48,353 bases of DNA from JBMTVN01 sp046047235 (GTDB lineage: Bacteria > Verrucomicrobiota > Verrucomicrobiia > Limisphaerales > JAHDYP01). The notes below the pieces were generated by a model that was given only the letters and a program-made list of their open reading frames with translations, did not search any database and was not told the origin of the DNA. Positions within the stretch are counted from its first letter, which is position 1. Every line of letters starts with the position of its first letter. The position numbers and the translations under genes are program-made. This document shows, in pieces, positions 8,651 to 16,153 of the stretch. The DNA lies in assembly GCA_046047235.1 (NCBI GenBank), contig JBJOII010000017.1, forward strand, positions 1 to 48,353, given 5' to 3'.

Positions 8651-9543
8651 AGAAGAGAGCTGAGAAGAAACCGCCTGTGTTGCGGATGGGACTTCCGAAG
8701 GGGAGTTTACAGCAGGCGACGTTGGAGAAGATGGCGAAGGCCGGTTGGAACATCAACGTGGGCAGCCGCTCGTATTTGCCGTATGTGGATGATCCGGAGC
8801 TGGAGATTCGTTTGATTCGGGCCCAGGAGGTGAGTCGTTACGTTGAGCACGGGTATTTGGACTGTGGGATTACGGGGCATGATTGGATTCACGAGAATGG
8901 ATCCAAGGTACATGAGATCGGGGAGTTTTTATTTAGCAAGGCGACGCGTCAGCCGGCTCGGTGGGTATTGGCGGTTCCGGAGAATTCTCCGGTCAAGACT
9001 GTGAAAGACTTGCAGGGCAAGCGTATTGCGACCGAGGTGGTGGGGATCACGAAGAAGTATTTGCGGAAGCACGGGGTGAAGGCTGAGGTGGAGTTTTCCT
9101 GGGGGGCCACCGAGGTGAAAGCCCACGAGTTGGTGGATGCGATTGTGGAGATTACGGAGACGGGTTCATCTCTGAGGGCGAACAAGCTGCGGATTGTGGA
9201 CACCTTGATGCTTTCGACGCCGCGATTGATTGCGAACGAGTCCGCGTGGAAGGATCGTTGGAAGCGCGCGAAGATTGAGACGATGGCGTTGATGTTGCGC
9301 GGTGCCTTGGAAGCTGAGACCAAGGTGGGTTTGAAGATGAACATTGAGGAGAAGAAGGTGGCGGCTTTATTGAAGGCGCTGCCGGCTTTGAGGAATCCGA
9401 CGATCAGCCAGCTGGGGCAACCGGGCTGGGTGGCGGTGGAGACCATTATTGACGAGTGTGTGGTGCGCGAGATGATTCCTTCCCTGAAGCAAGCGGGGGC
9501 AGAAGGAATTATTGAGTACCCCTTGAACAAAGTAGTATATTAA
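8647..9543 (+). CDS. hisG: ATP phosphoribosyltransferase, long form
   Basis: First committed step of histidine synthesis: ATP plus PRPP gives phosphoribosyl-ATP. The N-terminus has the substrate-lining LRMGLPKGSLQ and the DCGITGHDW segment. The centre has the PRPP-loop region VEITETGSSLRANKLR. The C-terminal about 75 residues form the ACT-like regulatory domain of the long, self-sufficient HisG (histidine feedback), so no HisZ partner should be needed. At 298 residues it fits the long form. It overlaps purN by four bases. A 33-codon ribosomal-type gene follows 14 bp downstream. Confidence 0.95.
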   Translation: MKKRAEKKPPVLRMGLPKGSLQQATLEKMAKAGWNINVGSRSYLPYVDDPELEIRLIRAQEVSRYVEHGYLDCGITGHDWIHENGSKVHEIGEFLFSKATRQPARWVLAVPENSPVKTVKDLQGKRIATEVVGITKKYLRKHGVKAEVEFSWGATEVKAHELVDAIVEITETGSSLRANKLRIVDTLMLSTPRLIANESAWKDRWKRAKIETMALMLRGALEAETKVGLKMNIEEKKVAALLKALPALRNPTISQLGQPGWVAVETIIDECVVREMIPSLKQAGAEGIIEYPLNKVVY

Positions 9544-9557
9544 CCCCTTTACGGATT

Positions 9558-9659
9558 ATGGGATCACTTAAGAAACGTCGTAAAACGAAGATCAACAAGC
9601 ACAAGCGCCGCAAGAAGCTGCGCGCGAACCGCCACAAGAAGCGTACTTGGCAGAAGTAG
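9558..9659 (+). CDS. bS22-like / AURKAIP1-COX24 domain small ribosomal protein
   Basis: A 33-residue, extremely basic frame: it starts MGSLKKRRK, contains INKHKRRKKLRANRHKKR, and ends TWQK with TAG at 9657. This matches the pattern of the AURKAIP1/COX24 family, including the tiny mycobacterial 30S protein bS22 (which also starts MGS and has a KKRRK/RKLLR-type core) and mitochondrial mS38. It would bind 16S rRNA in the small subunit. It sits 14 bp after hisG and just before a strong intrinsic terminator, so it is the last gene of the purN-hisG operon or has its own promoter inside hisG. It is too short for most gene callers. Confidence 0.82.
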   Translation: MGSLKKRRKTKINKHKRRKKLRANRHKKRTWQK

Positions 9660-9697
9660 CGGTTCGGTCGCTTGCCGATCGATCCGGGTTTCACGAG

Positions 9698-9728
9698 CGC
9701 AGCCCCGCTGTGTCGGGGCTGCGTTTTT
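9698..9728 (+). terminator. Intrinsic terminator after purN-hisG-bS22-like
   Basis: CGCAGCCCCG (9698-9707) pairs perfectly with CGGGGCTGCG (9714-9723) around a six-base loop CTGTGT, followed by TTTTT (9724-9728). This is the clearest Rho-independent terminator in the window. Confidence 0.92.
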
Positions 9729-9731
9729 ATC

Positions 9732-11426
9732 ATGGCGCGACCTGTGGGCCATTTGCGGTTACAGGGCTGTCTACGTCTGGTTCTCACCGGGCTGGGCATG
9801 TTTTGTCTGCTGGCTTTGCTAGGGTGTCGTACTGTGCCCGGAGGGCATGGTGCGGCGGATGCGTATTGGGATGAGGAGGCGGTGGAGCGTCGGGTTGTGG
9901 GGCATGCCCATTACGGGGCGGGGGTATTGGCGGAGCTTGCGGGGGAGACTCCGCGGGTAGTTCTGGAACATTTTCGCTTGGCAGCTCTGGCGGATCCGGG
10001 GAGGGAGGATTTGGTCTTGAGGGTGGCGGACCGGATGTTGGGGATGGAGGCGTATGGTGATGCGGTAAATTTTCTGGTGGAGTGTATGGACCGGTCGCGT
10101 CCTCCTGCTTCCTATTCTGGGCGGTTGGCATTGGCATATGGGAGGCGGGGGATGGTGGAGGAGGCGGTCCGGGCGAATCGGGATGCGTTGGAGCGGGATC
10201 CATTTTATCTGCAGGCGTATCAGAATCTGGTACAGCTTTACGCGGAGGCGGGTTCAGAGGAGAAGGTTTTAGGGGTGATTCGGGAGGCGGGTCGGTTGAC
10301 GAGTTTGGATCCGGCTTATCTAGTGGCGGTGGCGGAGTTTTATTTTTCCTTTTTCAGGGTGCATCCGGAGCGGGCGGAGGCTTTGAAGCCGGAGGTTGTG
10401 GCACTATTGGATCGTGCGGCAGCGTTGGAGCCCAGAGAGGCTATTCTGCTGGCATTTCTGGCTGAGGGTTACAAGCGTTTGGGGAATTTGGAGCGTGCGG
10501 AGGAGTTGTATCGGGACTGGGTGGAGTTATATCCGCAGCAGGGCATGGCATGGGAGAATCTGGCTGATCTGTATTTGTATAGTGGCAACCGGGTGGAGGC
10601 GGCGAGGTTACTGCGTCAGCTGCTGGAGCTACAGCCTCACAATCGGCGGGCTGCTTTTGTGCTGGGTTCGTTGGCATTTGAGGCGGGGGATTTGGAGGAT
10701 GCGGAGGAGTTTTTGAACCGCGCGATCTTATTGCAGCCGGATTCGCGGGCTGCGTATTTGCAGTTGGTTGCTGTTCAGCTGGGGCGTGATGCTTCGGACC
10801 GGGCATTGGCCACGCTGGAAGTGATTCGCGGTCGTTTTGGGGAGGCCGATTTTGCGGTGGAGTATTACACGGCGCTGGCGCACATGCGGCGGGAGGCTTG
10901 GCAGGAGGCGGTGAAGCATTTCACGCAGGCTGAGATCCTTGAAGGAGCGTCCGGAAGGGAGTTATTGAACGCCGGGTTTTATTTCCAGTATGGCGCGGCG
11001 AGCGAACGGGCGGGGGATTACGAGATGGCGGCGGTGTTATTCCGGAAGTGTCTGGACTTGGAACCTGAGTTTACCGAAGCGTTGAATTATCTCGGTTACA
11101 TGTGGGCTGATTTGGGGAGCAATCTGGAAGAGGCCCTGGAGTTGATTCAGAGGGCGGTGGACATGGAGCCGGACAACGCGGCCTATCTGGACAGTTTAGG
11201 TTGGGTATTATTCCGGTTGGGTCGCGAGGGTGATGCGGTGATTTGGCTGGAACGGGCGGTGGAGTTGTCAGCAGAGCCGGACCCGACTTTGCACGATCAT
11301 CTGGGTGATGTGTATGAGGCGCTTGGGCGGAAGGAGGATGCCCGGGAGCAGTGGTCCAGGTCGCTGACCTTGTCACCAGATCCGGAGGTGGAGAGGAAGT
11401 TGAGGGGGGATGCGGACGTCGAGTGA
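9732..11426 (+). CDS. TPR-repeat outer-membrane-type lipoprotein
   Basis: The start is taken at ATG 9732, just after the terminator, because an upstream alternative at 9672 would run through the terminator. The predicted protein has 564 residues. The N-terminal hydrophobic segment ends in a lipobox-like LALLGC with Cys32 as the lipid attachment site. The rest is helical repeats of about 34 residues with TPR spacing (for example EAVRANRDALERDPFYLQAY, and YLDSLGWVLFRLGR near the end), about ten or more units. TPR lipoproteins scaffold envelope complexes, but no specific partner can be named. DUF2203 overlaps its stop by one base (TGATG). No Shine-Dalgarno sequence is visible before 9732, so an internal start near 9798 (MFCLLALLGC) is possible. 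Confidence 0.82.
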   Translation: MARPVGHLRLQGCLRLVLTGLGMFCLLALLGCRTVPGGHGAADAYWDEEAVERRVVGHAHYGAGVLAELAGETPRVVLEHFRLAALADPGREDLVLRVADRMLGMEAYGDAVNFLVECMDRSRPPASYSGRLALAYGRRGMVEEAVRANRDALERDPFYLQAYQNLVQLYAEAGSEEKVLGVIREAGRLTSLDPAYLVAVAEFYFSFFRVHPERAEALKPEVVALLDRAAALEPREAILLAFLAEGYKRLGNLERAEELYRDWVELYPQQGMAWENLADLYLYSGNRVEAARLLRQLLELQPHNRRAAFVLGSLAFEAGDLEDAEEFLNRAILLQPDSRAAYLQLVAVQLGRDASDRALATLEVIRGRFGEADFAVEYYTALAHMRREAWQEAVKHFTQAEILEGASGRELLNAGFYFQYGAASERAGDYEMAAVLFRKCLDLEPEFTEALNYLGYMWADLGSNLEEALELIQRAVDMEPDNAAYLDSLGWVLFRLGREGDAVIWLERAVELSAEPDPTLHDHLGDVYEALGRKEDAREQWSRSLTLSPDPEVERKLRGDADVE

Positions 11427-11818
11427 TGAGCCGCAGATTCACCAGGCACTATAGTCGGGAGGAGGCCAAGGCCTTGCTTCCGGAGGTGCGGAGGTGGTTG
11501 GGGGAGCTGATGGATACCCGCGATCGATTGGGTCGGTTTGACAAGCGCCTGAAGGGTTTGATGGTTGGGGGTGCGGATGTCGGGGGGGAGGCTGTGGGAG
11601 GGTATCTGAGTAATTTTGTCAGGTTCCGGGAAATTTTGGGGGAATTTCGGAGTCGTGAGATACAGCTGAAGGATTTGGACCGGGGGTTGGTGGATTTTCC
11701 TTCGATCTATCAGGGGCGGGAAGTCTTCCTGTGCTGGGAGCAGGGGGAGGAGGATATTGAGCACTGGCACGAACTGGATGGAGGCTTTGCCGGGCGTGAG
11801 CCCTTGGAGGGTTTTTAG
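11426..11818 (+). CDS. DUF2203 family protein
   Basis: A 130-residue soluble protein. The N-terminal FTRHYSREEAKALLPEVRRW helix and the C-terminal signature VFLCWEQGE...WHELDGGFAGREPL are diagnostic of DUF2203 (function unknown; widespread in soil bacteria and PVC). The ATG is at 11426, inside the stop of the TPR gene (TGATG), so translation is probably coupled. A longer frame starting at 11351 would overlap the TPR gene by 76 bases and is not preferred. It converges with the - strand exported protein, whose stop lies 12 bp away. Confidence 0.88.
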   Translation: MSRRFTRHYSREEAKALLPEVRRWLGELMDTRDRLGRFDKRLKGLMVGGADVGGEAVGGYLSNFVRFREILGEFRSREIQLKDLDRGLVDFPSIYQGREVFLCWEQGEEDIEHWHELDGGFAGREPLEGF

Positions 11819-11830
11819 GCGTCGGATGGC

Positions 11831-12658
11831 TCAGTAGATCAGGTTGCAATAGACCGGATAGACGTGGACGGGGCCTCCGGGGAAGTAGTTGTTCTCGGGG
11901 AAAACGAACTGACGTGTGGATGGGGTGTATTCGAGTTCCCTAGGGTGTGCGGGTTCATTGGGGTCATAGATCTCGAAATGCCATCGGTCATCGGATTGGC
12001 TGAGGGCATAGACCACCACGGCGTGGTTGAGTTTGAGGCTGGGGAAGTCGACGAGGTGGACGACGGTGGGGGAGCCTGATTGACAGGCTTGGGCGAGGTT
12101 GTGGGCGGTGGTGTCCTGGTTTTTGCGGGAGAATGGGAAGACCATGCGCCAGTTCCCCCTTTGGACGTAGCTATGCCATGCGCCACCCGTGGCCTTCTTG
12201 ATGGAGGCTTCGTAGTCGAGGCTGAGGGTGTGGAGGTTTGCGTAGCCGGGAATGGGGATGCGTTGACTTGTAGCGCGGGGTTTACGGGGGTTGCTGCGCA
12301 TGACCTTTTTGATGAGGCGCGAGTAAGCGGCGGCGTTGGTTTTGGGCTGGTCAGGTTCGAAGGTGGCGTTCCAGAAGAACTGTTTAGCGGCACGTGCGAC
12401 TGCGAAGCAGTGATTGGAGTATTCGGGGGCAGGTTTGCGGGCTGAACCTTCCCAGACGCCTTCGTGGTTGTAGCCGTATTCCCAGCGGAGTTCGTTGGCG
12501 AAGGAAAATGTGTCCTTGCCGAATTGGAAGTGGCGTGAGGCTGGCTGAGAAGACGGGCAGTGGCAGCAGCTTGAGGTTCCTGCCAGTATCAGGGTGACGA
12601 AGAGGAGGGATATGGTGCTAGTGATTCGGGTGAGGTGTGGAATGCGGCGGGGCTGCAT
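11831..12658 (-). CDS. Exported papain-like (C39/transglutaminase-type fold) protein, putative
   Basis: 275 residues with a hydrophobic export signal (ISLLFVTLILAG) followed by Cys-rich TSSCCHC, possibly a lipoprotein site although the lipobox is imperfect. The rest shows a candidate cysteine-peptidase triad: Cys84 in SNHCFAVARA at the start of a helix, His212 in NHAVVVYAL and Asp232/Asn234 in IYDPNEP. The order and spacing are typical of papain-like and NlpC-like enzymes, and HAVVVY...IYDPN is a common C39-like signature. This assignment is by motif pattern only. It stands alone: it converges with DUF2203 and diverges from the adenylating enzyme gene. The substrate is unknown. Confidence 0.6.
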   Translation of the reverse strand: MQPRRIPHLTRITSTISLLFVTLILAGTSSCCHCPSSQPASRHFQFGKDTFSFANELRWEYGYNHEGVWEGSARKPAPEYSNHCFAVARAAKQFFWNATFEPDQPKTNAAAYSRLIKKVMRSNPRKPRATSQRIPIPGYANLHTLSLDYEASIKKATGGAWHSYVQRGNWRMVFPFSRKNQDTTAHNLAQACQSGSPTVVHLVDFPSLKLNHAVVVYALSQSDDRWHFEIYDPNEPAHPRELEYTPSTRQFVFPENNYFPGGPVHVYPVYCNLIY

Positions 12659-12754
12659 ACTTCGCGAGGCAGGCTACCGTGATCCATGGATGGCGCCAAG
12701 AGCGGCTTGTTCGGCGCTTGCGGAGTTGGTGGTGCCTCGCTTACTTAGGTTGGC

Positions 12755-14029
12755 GTGCTTTATGACTCATGGCGTCAGGTAGTGGGCGAGCGGGCTGCGG
12801 AGGTGGCCTTGTGGGAGCTTTCTTCGGGTAGTCGGTGGACGTTTAAGGAGTTGGATCAGTGGGTGGAGTCGGCCGGCCGACCCAACGAAGGAGTGGTTTT
12901 TGCAAGGGGGATGGGGGCGGGGTTCGTACGGTCGGTCTTGGCGGCGTGGCGGTGGGGGTGTGCTGTTTGTCCATTGGAGGAAGGGCAGGCGGTTCCGATG
13001 TTGGCTGGGCGGGATGAGCGGTGGGTGCATTTCAAGACGACCTCTGCGACGACCGGGGCGGCCCGGGTGATTGCTTTTCGTGGGGAGCAGCTATTTGCGG
13101 ACGTTGAGAACATTGCTTCGACGATGGGTTTAAGGCGGGAGTGGCCGAATTTGGGGGCGATTTCTTTGGCGCACTCCTATGGCTTTTCGAATCTGGTTCT
13201 GCCCTTGTTGGTCCTGGGAATTCCTTTGGTGTTGTGCGGGAGCGGATTGCCCGAGCAGTTGCGCAAGGGGCTTGCCTTGGTGGGGGGAGGGACCATTCCC
13301 GGGGTGCCTGTGCTATGGCGTCACTGGTATGATTCGGGCTTGCTGGGCGAAGGGGTGAAGCTGGCTATTTCAGCGGGGGCGCCTTTGCCCTTGAAGGTTG
13401 AGCAGGCGATTTATGCCCGGTATGGGTTAAAGGTGCATAACTTTTATGGTGCCAGTGAGTGTGGAGGCATCGCGTATGATCGGAGTGAAGTGCCGCGGAC
13501 GCAGGCGGATTTAGTGGGGGAGGCGATGGACGGGGTGGGTTTGCAGGTGGAGGATGGGCGTTTGACCGTGCGCAGCAAGGCGGTCGGGGAAGGCTATTTG
13601 GGAGAGTCCAGTGTGTCCCTGGGCGGCGGAGTGTATCGCACTACAGATTTGGCGGAACTGACCGATGGGCGGGTGCTGCTTCGAGGGAGGGCGGTGGACG
13701 TCATCAACATGGCGGGCCGCAAAGTCTATCCGCAAGCGATTGAGGAAGTGCTTGCGAGGCATCCCGCTGTCCGCGGGTGTCTCGTCGTGGGCGTGCCGAG
13801 GACGGACAACGTGAAGGGGGACAGGATTGTAGCGGTGGTCGTGGCGGGGAAGGGAGTGACGGCCGAGGCTTTGTCGGACCATGTCCGGCTTGGGCTCCCG
13901 GACTGGCAGGTTCCGAGGGAATGGTGTTTTGTGGACACTTTGGAGACGGACGCGCGGGGCAAGGTGTCGCGGGTGGCGTGGCGCGAGCAGCTCAGGAGCG
14001 GCTTAGCTGGCGGGGGGCGTCAGTCCTAG
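12755..14029 (+). CDS. Short ANL-superfamily adenylating enzyme (acyl-CoA synthetase-like)
   Basis: The ANL adenylation signatures are present in order: a variant of the phosphate loop (TSATTGA at about 96-102 instead of TSGTTG), NFYGASECGG, YRTTDL, GRAVDVINMAGRKVYPQAIEEVL, and the C-terminal ARGKVSR with the probable catalytic Lys. It should activate a carboxylic acid as acyl-AMP for transfer to CoA or a carrier. At 424 residues it is roughly 80-100 shorter than typical acyl-CoA synthetases, the shortage being in the N-terminal subdomain. The frame is closed by a TAG nine bases before the GTG at 12755, so the short N-terminus is real unless frameshifted. Its stop overlaps that of the convergent nuoA (shared CTAG). 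Confidence 0.78.
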   Translation: MLYDSWRQVVGERAAEVALWELSSGSRWTFKELDQWVESAGRPNEGVVFARGMGAGFVRSVLAAWRWGCAVCPLEEGQAVPMLAGRDERWVHFKTTSATTGAARVIAFRGEQLFADVENIASTMGLRREWPNLGAISLAHSYGFSNLVLPLLVLGIPLVLCGSGLPEQLRKGLALVGGGTIPGVPVLWRHWYDSGLLGEGVKLAISAGAPLPLKVEQAIYARYGLKVHNFYGASECGGIAYDRSEVPRTQADLVGEAMDGVGLQVEDGRLTVRSKAVGEGYLGESSVSLGGGVYRTTDLAELTDGRVLLRGRAVDVINMAGRKVYPQAIEEVLARHPAVRGCLVVGVPRTDNVKGDRIVAVVVAGKGVTAEALSDHVRLGLPDWQVPREWCFVDTLETDARGKVSRVAWREQLRSGLAGGGRQS

Positions 14030-14496
14030 CGGTGCCATTCAAAGGCACCTTTTTTGAGGGCGTAGATATAGCCGATGAAGAGGATTCCGAGGAACGACAC
14101 CATGCTTCCGAAGATGAGGTTGGCATTCTCGACCAGCATGTCGCGGTAGACGGCTGCCCACGGGTAGAGGAAGACCACCTCGATATCGAAGAGGATGAAC
14201 AGCATGGCTACGAGGTAGAAGCGGATTCCCATTCGGGCTACGCCGGCGCCCTGGGGCAGGGCGCCGCACTCGTAGGCGGTGTCCTTGATTTTGGAGCGTC
14301 CGCCAATTTTTCCGAGGAGGACGGAGAGGCCCAGCATGCCGCCAGTGAAACCGAGTGAAAGCAGGACCAGCATGAGGACTGGTATGTATTGGCTTAATTG
14401 GCCTGAAGAAGAGGCATCCACAGCGGCTGCAACGTAGGAGGCAAAGTGTGGGTTTGCAAGGTCAAACCGGCTGACTCCCGGGATGCGTTCGGTCAT
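14026..14496 (-). CDS. nuoA: NADH-quinone oxidoreductase subunit A, isolated copy
   Basis: Membrane subunit of respiratory complex I. Three hydrophobic helices are visible. The family signature is present: YECGALPQGAG, then RMGIRFYLVAMLFILFDIEVVFLYPW. The C-terminus GYIYALKKGAFEW is also typical. The start is placed at ATG 14496 (156 residues). A longer frame to 14670 runs into the phosphatase gene on the other strand, and a start nearer LSQYIP would give the usual 120-130 residues. No other nuo gene is adjacent: downstream on the same strand is the convergent ANL gene, and the phosphatase is divergent. The rest of complex I must be elsewhere. Confidence 0.92.
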   Translation of the reverse strand: MTERIPGVSRFDLANPHFASYVAAAVDASSSGQLSQYIPVLMLVLLSLGFTGGMLGLSVLLGKIGGRSKIKDTAYECGALPQGAGVARMGIRFYLVAMLFILFDIEVVFLYPWAAVYRDMLVENANLIFGSMVSFLGILFIGYIYALKKGAFEWHR

Positions 14497-14570
14497 TGGT
14501 CGCGCCGTGTGTCCGGGCGTCTCGGGGTTGTCACTTGACTGGATCCTTCGCAGTGGGGACTTTGCTTTGC

Positions 14571-16112
14571 ATGTCGATTTCAAGGCGTTCCTTTTTGAGC
14601 CGTGCGGGCTTGGGTAGTTCTGCGGCGTTTCCGTTTTTGGGTGGGGCGGTGTTTGCAGGTTCGAGTTCAAGGCGCGGGAAGCCGAAGCGGATCATCCACA
14701 TGGTGGCTGACGGCATGAGTTCCGGGACTTTGGCAATGGGTGATCAGCTTTCTCGGCTTGTGCGTGGCCGGCCGCTGACGTGGATGCGGCTTTACGAGGA
14801 GCCTGAGACGGTTGCGGCGTTGATGGAGACTCGTTCGTTGAACTCGCTGGTGACGGATTCGGCGGCGGCCTCGAGTAGTTGGGGGAGTGGGTCGAGGGTC
14901 AAGAACGGTGCATTGAACATGCTGCCCGACGGGAGGGCGCTGCGGACCTTGAGTGAGTTATTTGGTGAGATGGGGTGGGCGAGGGGGTTGGTGACCACCA
15001 CAGAAATCACTCACGCAACTCCGGCCGGGTTTACGGTGAACGTGGAGTCGAGGTCCAGTTCTGATGCGATTGCGCTGCAATATCTGGAACGTCGGGTGGA
15101 GGTGTTGCTGGGGGGCGGAAGCCAGTATTTTGATTCAGCCAAGCGTGAGGACAAGCGGGATTTGGCGGCGGAATTTGAGGCGTGGGGATATCAGGTGATG
15201 CGGGGGCGGGACGATTTGATGAAGGCGCCGTTATCGGGTCGGTGGCTGGGCACATTTGCGAGTGGGCATTTGCCATACACCGTGGACCGCGACCATCGGG
15301 AGGATTTGCAGAAGAAAGTTCCGACCTTGGCGGAGATGACCTCGCGGGCTTTGGAGCGGTTGGACGGTTACGGCTCATTTCTTCTGCAAGTGGAGGGAGG
15401 GCGGGTGGATCATGGTGCTCACAGTTCGGATGCCGGGGCGATGTTGTTTGATCAGCTTGCGTTTGATGAGGCGCTGGACGTTTGTCTGAAGTATCAGGAG
15501 GAGCAGGGGGACACCTTGCTGGTCGTGACCACCGATCATGGCAACTCGAACCCCGCCCTGAACGGCATGGGCAGTGATTATGTGGACAGCCCGGGGTTGT
15601 TTGCGAATCTGCAGCAGGCGACCTGTTCCTTTGGCACGATTCAGGATCTTTTGGCGAAGGCGGCCGGATCCGGGGCTGTGGGCAAGCGACTGATGCCCGA
15701 TGGCAAGACTGAGCGGGAGGTATTGTTGGTGAAGCCTGAGGCTATCAGTGAGGTTTTGGAGGGTGCGCTAGGCTATGCGGTGCCGATGGAGATTGCACGC
15801 CGGTTTGCCGGCTATCTGGCTGGGGACTGGCAGCCGGTGTTCGCGGCGCTGGATTCGAGGTCAGCACAGCTGGGGCAGTTACTGGGCAATTACTATGGGA
15901 TTGGTTGGACTGGGACCTCCCACACCTCTGACCATGTGACGTTGGTGGCAGTTGGGCCGGGGGCTGAGCGCTTCCGGGGCTTCATCAAGAACACGGATAT
16001 ATTCCGGATTTATACGGATCTGGCAGGGATTCGTCATCGCAATCCGGAATTGCCGTTGATGGCGGAGTGTGGGCCCTCGGCGCGGATGGTCGAGGATCTG
16101 GCGTTTGTCTGA
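14571..16112 (+). CDS. Tat-exported alkaline phosphatase
   Basis: Periplasmic phosphomonoesterase releasing inorganic phosphate. The N-terminus has a twin-arginine signal (SRRSFLSRAG followed by a hydrophobic, Ala/Gly-rich segment). Metal and active-site motifs are intact: HMVADGMS, the nucleophile Ser97 in VTDSAAA, EGGRVDHGAHSSD, TTDHGN and the C-terminal TSHTSDHV. It has 513 residues from ATG 14571. The frame opens upstream at 14496 but only this ATG places the Tat motif at the N-terminus. The glucuronate-isomerase-like gene follows 41 bp downstream on the same strand and may be co-transcribed. Confidence 0.9.
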   Translation: MSISRRSFLSRAGLGSSAAFPFLGGAVFAGSSSRRGKPKRIIHMVADGMSSGTLAMGDQLSRLVRGRPLTWMRLYEEPETVAALMETRSLNSLVTDSAAASSSWGSGSRVKNGALNMLPDGRALRTLSELFGEMGWARGLVTTTEITHATPAGFTVNVESRSSSDAIALQYLERRVEVLLGGGSQYFDSAKREDKRDLAAEFEAWGYQVMRGRDDLMKAPLSGRWLGTFASGHLPYTVDRDHREDLQKKVPTLAEMTSRALERLDGYGSFLLQVEGGRVDHGAHSSDAGAMLFDQLAFDEALDVCLKYQEEQGDTLLVVTTDHGNSNPALNGMGSDYVDSPGLFANLQQATCSFGTIQDLLAKAAGSGAVGKRLMPDGKTEREVLLVKPEAISEVLEGALGYAVPMEIARRFAGYLAGDWQPVFAALDSRSAQLGQLLGNYYGIGWTGTSHTSDHVTLVAVGPGAERFRGFIKNTDIFRIYTDLAGIRHRNPELPLMAECGPSARMVEDLAFV

Positions 16113-16153
16113 TCGGGGTATTTCGGCTTGGCAGGGTGGGTGGGAGTGATTCA

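Noticed and set aside
9672..9731. Upstream start for the TPR lipoprotein
   Set aside because: It would place the intrinsic terminator inside the coding region and remove the lipobox from the N-terminus.
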